From positions 1 to 6,314 of the forward strand of contig JACXUN010000090.1 in assembly GCA_014763905.1 (NCBI GenBank): DNA of 6,314 nucleotides, given 5' to 3'. Origin of the DNA: Campylobacterales bacterium (GTDB lineage Bacteria; Campylobacterota; Campylobacteria; Campylobacterales; Sulfurovaceae). The notes under the pieces are model-generated. The model saw nothing but the letters and a program-made list of their open reading frames with translations. It made no database searches and was not told the origin of the DNA. The position numbers and the translations under genes were made by a program. Positions 5,930 to 6,314 of the stretch are shown in pieces (within the stretch, counting starts at the first letter, position 1; every line of letters starts with the position of its first letter).

Positions 5930-6314
5930 TATACGAGACTATCCTTATCCAGACTCTCTTTACTTCGATTAAGGATCAATCCCACATTATCAATTTGATA
6001 TTTTTCAATCATTTTTTCCAATTTAGTAATCGCCGATTTTTTGGTCTCACCCCGTTTAAAGACAATCAGATTAACATCTGTCAACTTCATAATGGAGAGT
6101 GTATCGGTTACACTTCCGATCGCACTGCTGTCGATAATGACATAGTCATACTCCCGTTTTAACTCAGTGAGCAGTTTAGGCAATCGACTAGAGAGCAGCA
6201 ACTCGGATGGATTGCTTGGTAAAGTACCGGAGGTGATTATATCTAAATTCGGATGAACGGTTGAGAAGATCACATCACCGATATTGTCTTCACCGCTCAG
6301 ATAACTGCTCATAC
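5929..6314 (-). CDS. C-terminal part of a Wzc/CpsD-type tyrosine autokinase (BY-kinase), N-terminus outside window
   Basis: About 128 codons of the 3' end are present. The ATG at 6312 is almost certainly internal: MSSYLSG fits the conserved G-(L/M)-S-x-Y-L-x-G segment of bacterial tyrosine kinases, and the two bases before it allow the preceding Gly. Numbering from that Met, the recognisable parts are LDIITSGTLPSNPSELL (23-39, the family's P-x-NPxELL segment), the strand and Walker B-like acid YDYVIID (55-61), VTDT (68-71), and VNLIVFKRGETKK (80-92). BY-kinases regulate Wzy-dependent polymer length and export together with a Wzz-like membrane domain; whether that domain is fused here cannot be seen. 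The family's DTPP after Walker B reads DSSA here, and the usual C-terminal tyrosine cluster is absent. After the TAG (5929-5931) the frame stays open for 14 codons to a TGA at 5884-5886. It lies 57 nt upstream of wecB and is probably in the same operon. Confidence 0.85.
   Translation of the reverse strand, partial: MSSYLSGEDNIGDVIFSTVHPNLDIITSGTLPSNPSELLLSSRLPKLLTELKREYDYVIIDSSAIGSVTDTLSIMKLTDVNLIVFKRGETKKSAITKLEKMIEKYQIDNVGLILNRSKESLDKDSLV

Noticed and set aside
5929..6312. A complete small ATPase starting at the ATG at 6312
   Set aside because: The segment starts in the middle of the kinase domain and lacks Walker A and A', so it is the tail of a longer protein that begins outside the window.
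1..6314. CRISPR array, tRNA, rRNA, insertion sequence or phage genes
   Set aside because: No regularly spaced repeats, RNA-gene motifs, transposase or phage-like protein was seen; nearly all of the window is accounted for by the six genes.

Overview
The window is a stretch of a surface-polysaccharide (capsule, exopolysaccharide or O-antigen) gene cluster. All six recognisable genes lie on the minus strand, so transcription runs from high to low coordinates. In that order they are: the 3' end of a Wzc/CpsD-type tyrosine autokinase (5929-6314, runs off the window), wecB (4723-5871), wecC (3534-4730), a UDP-glucose 6-dehydrogenase gene ugd (2209-3537), a UDP-glucuronate 4-epimerase-like gene (1117-2193), and a CapK/PaaK-type adenylate-forming enzyme (1-1011, C-terminus outside the window). 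Coding density is very high and no phage, transposase, CRISPR, rRNA or tRNA signal was seen.

The four central genes form a nucleotide-sugar module. WecB and WecC should convert UDP-GlcNAc to UDP-ManNAc and then UDP-ManNAcA. Ugd and the epimerase should convert UDP-Glc to UDP-GlcA and then UDP-GalA. The product is therefore probably an acidic, uronate-containing polymer. The kinase would control chain polymerisation and export. The CapK-like protein may activate a carboxylic acid used to decorate the glycan, but its substrate cannot be read from the sequence. wecB/wecC and wecC/ugd overlap (8 and 4 nt) and ugd/epimerase are 15 nt apart, so these four are almost certainly one translationally coupled operon. 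The kinase lies 57 nt upstream of wecB and probably belongs to the same transcript.

The only real non-coding gap is 1012-1116 (105 bp, very AT-rich). It holds a terminator-like hairpin with a T-run, a perfect 18-bp palindrome built on an iterated 8-mer, and an outer inverted repeat that can pair with the ribosome-binding site of the CapK-like gene. It probably ends the nucleotide-sugar operon and gives the CapK-like gene its own control.

The organism is a bacterium with moderate GC and Gram-negative-style WecB/WecC and Wzc-like proteins. Protein style and AT-rich spacers would fit a Campylobacterota (Sulfurimonas/Sulfuricurvum-like) genome, but this is an impression and not a demonstrated assignment. 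No clearly new system is visible. The most unusual points are the structured 105-bp spacer and the kinase C-terminus, which lacks a tyrosine cluster and is followed by an open in-frame extension.
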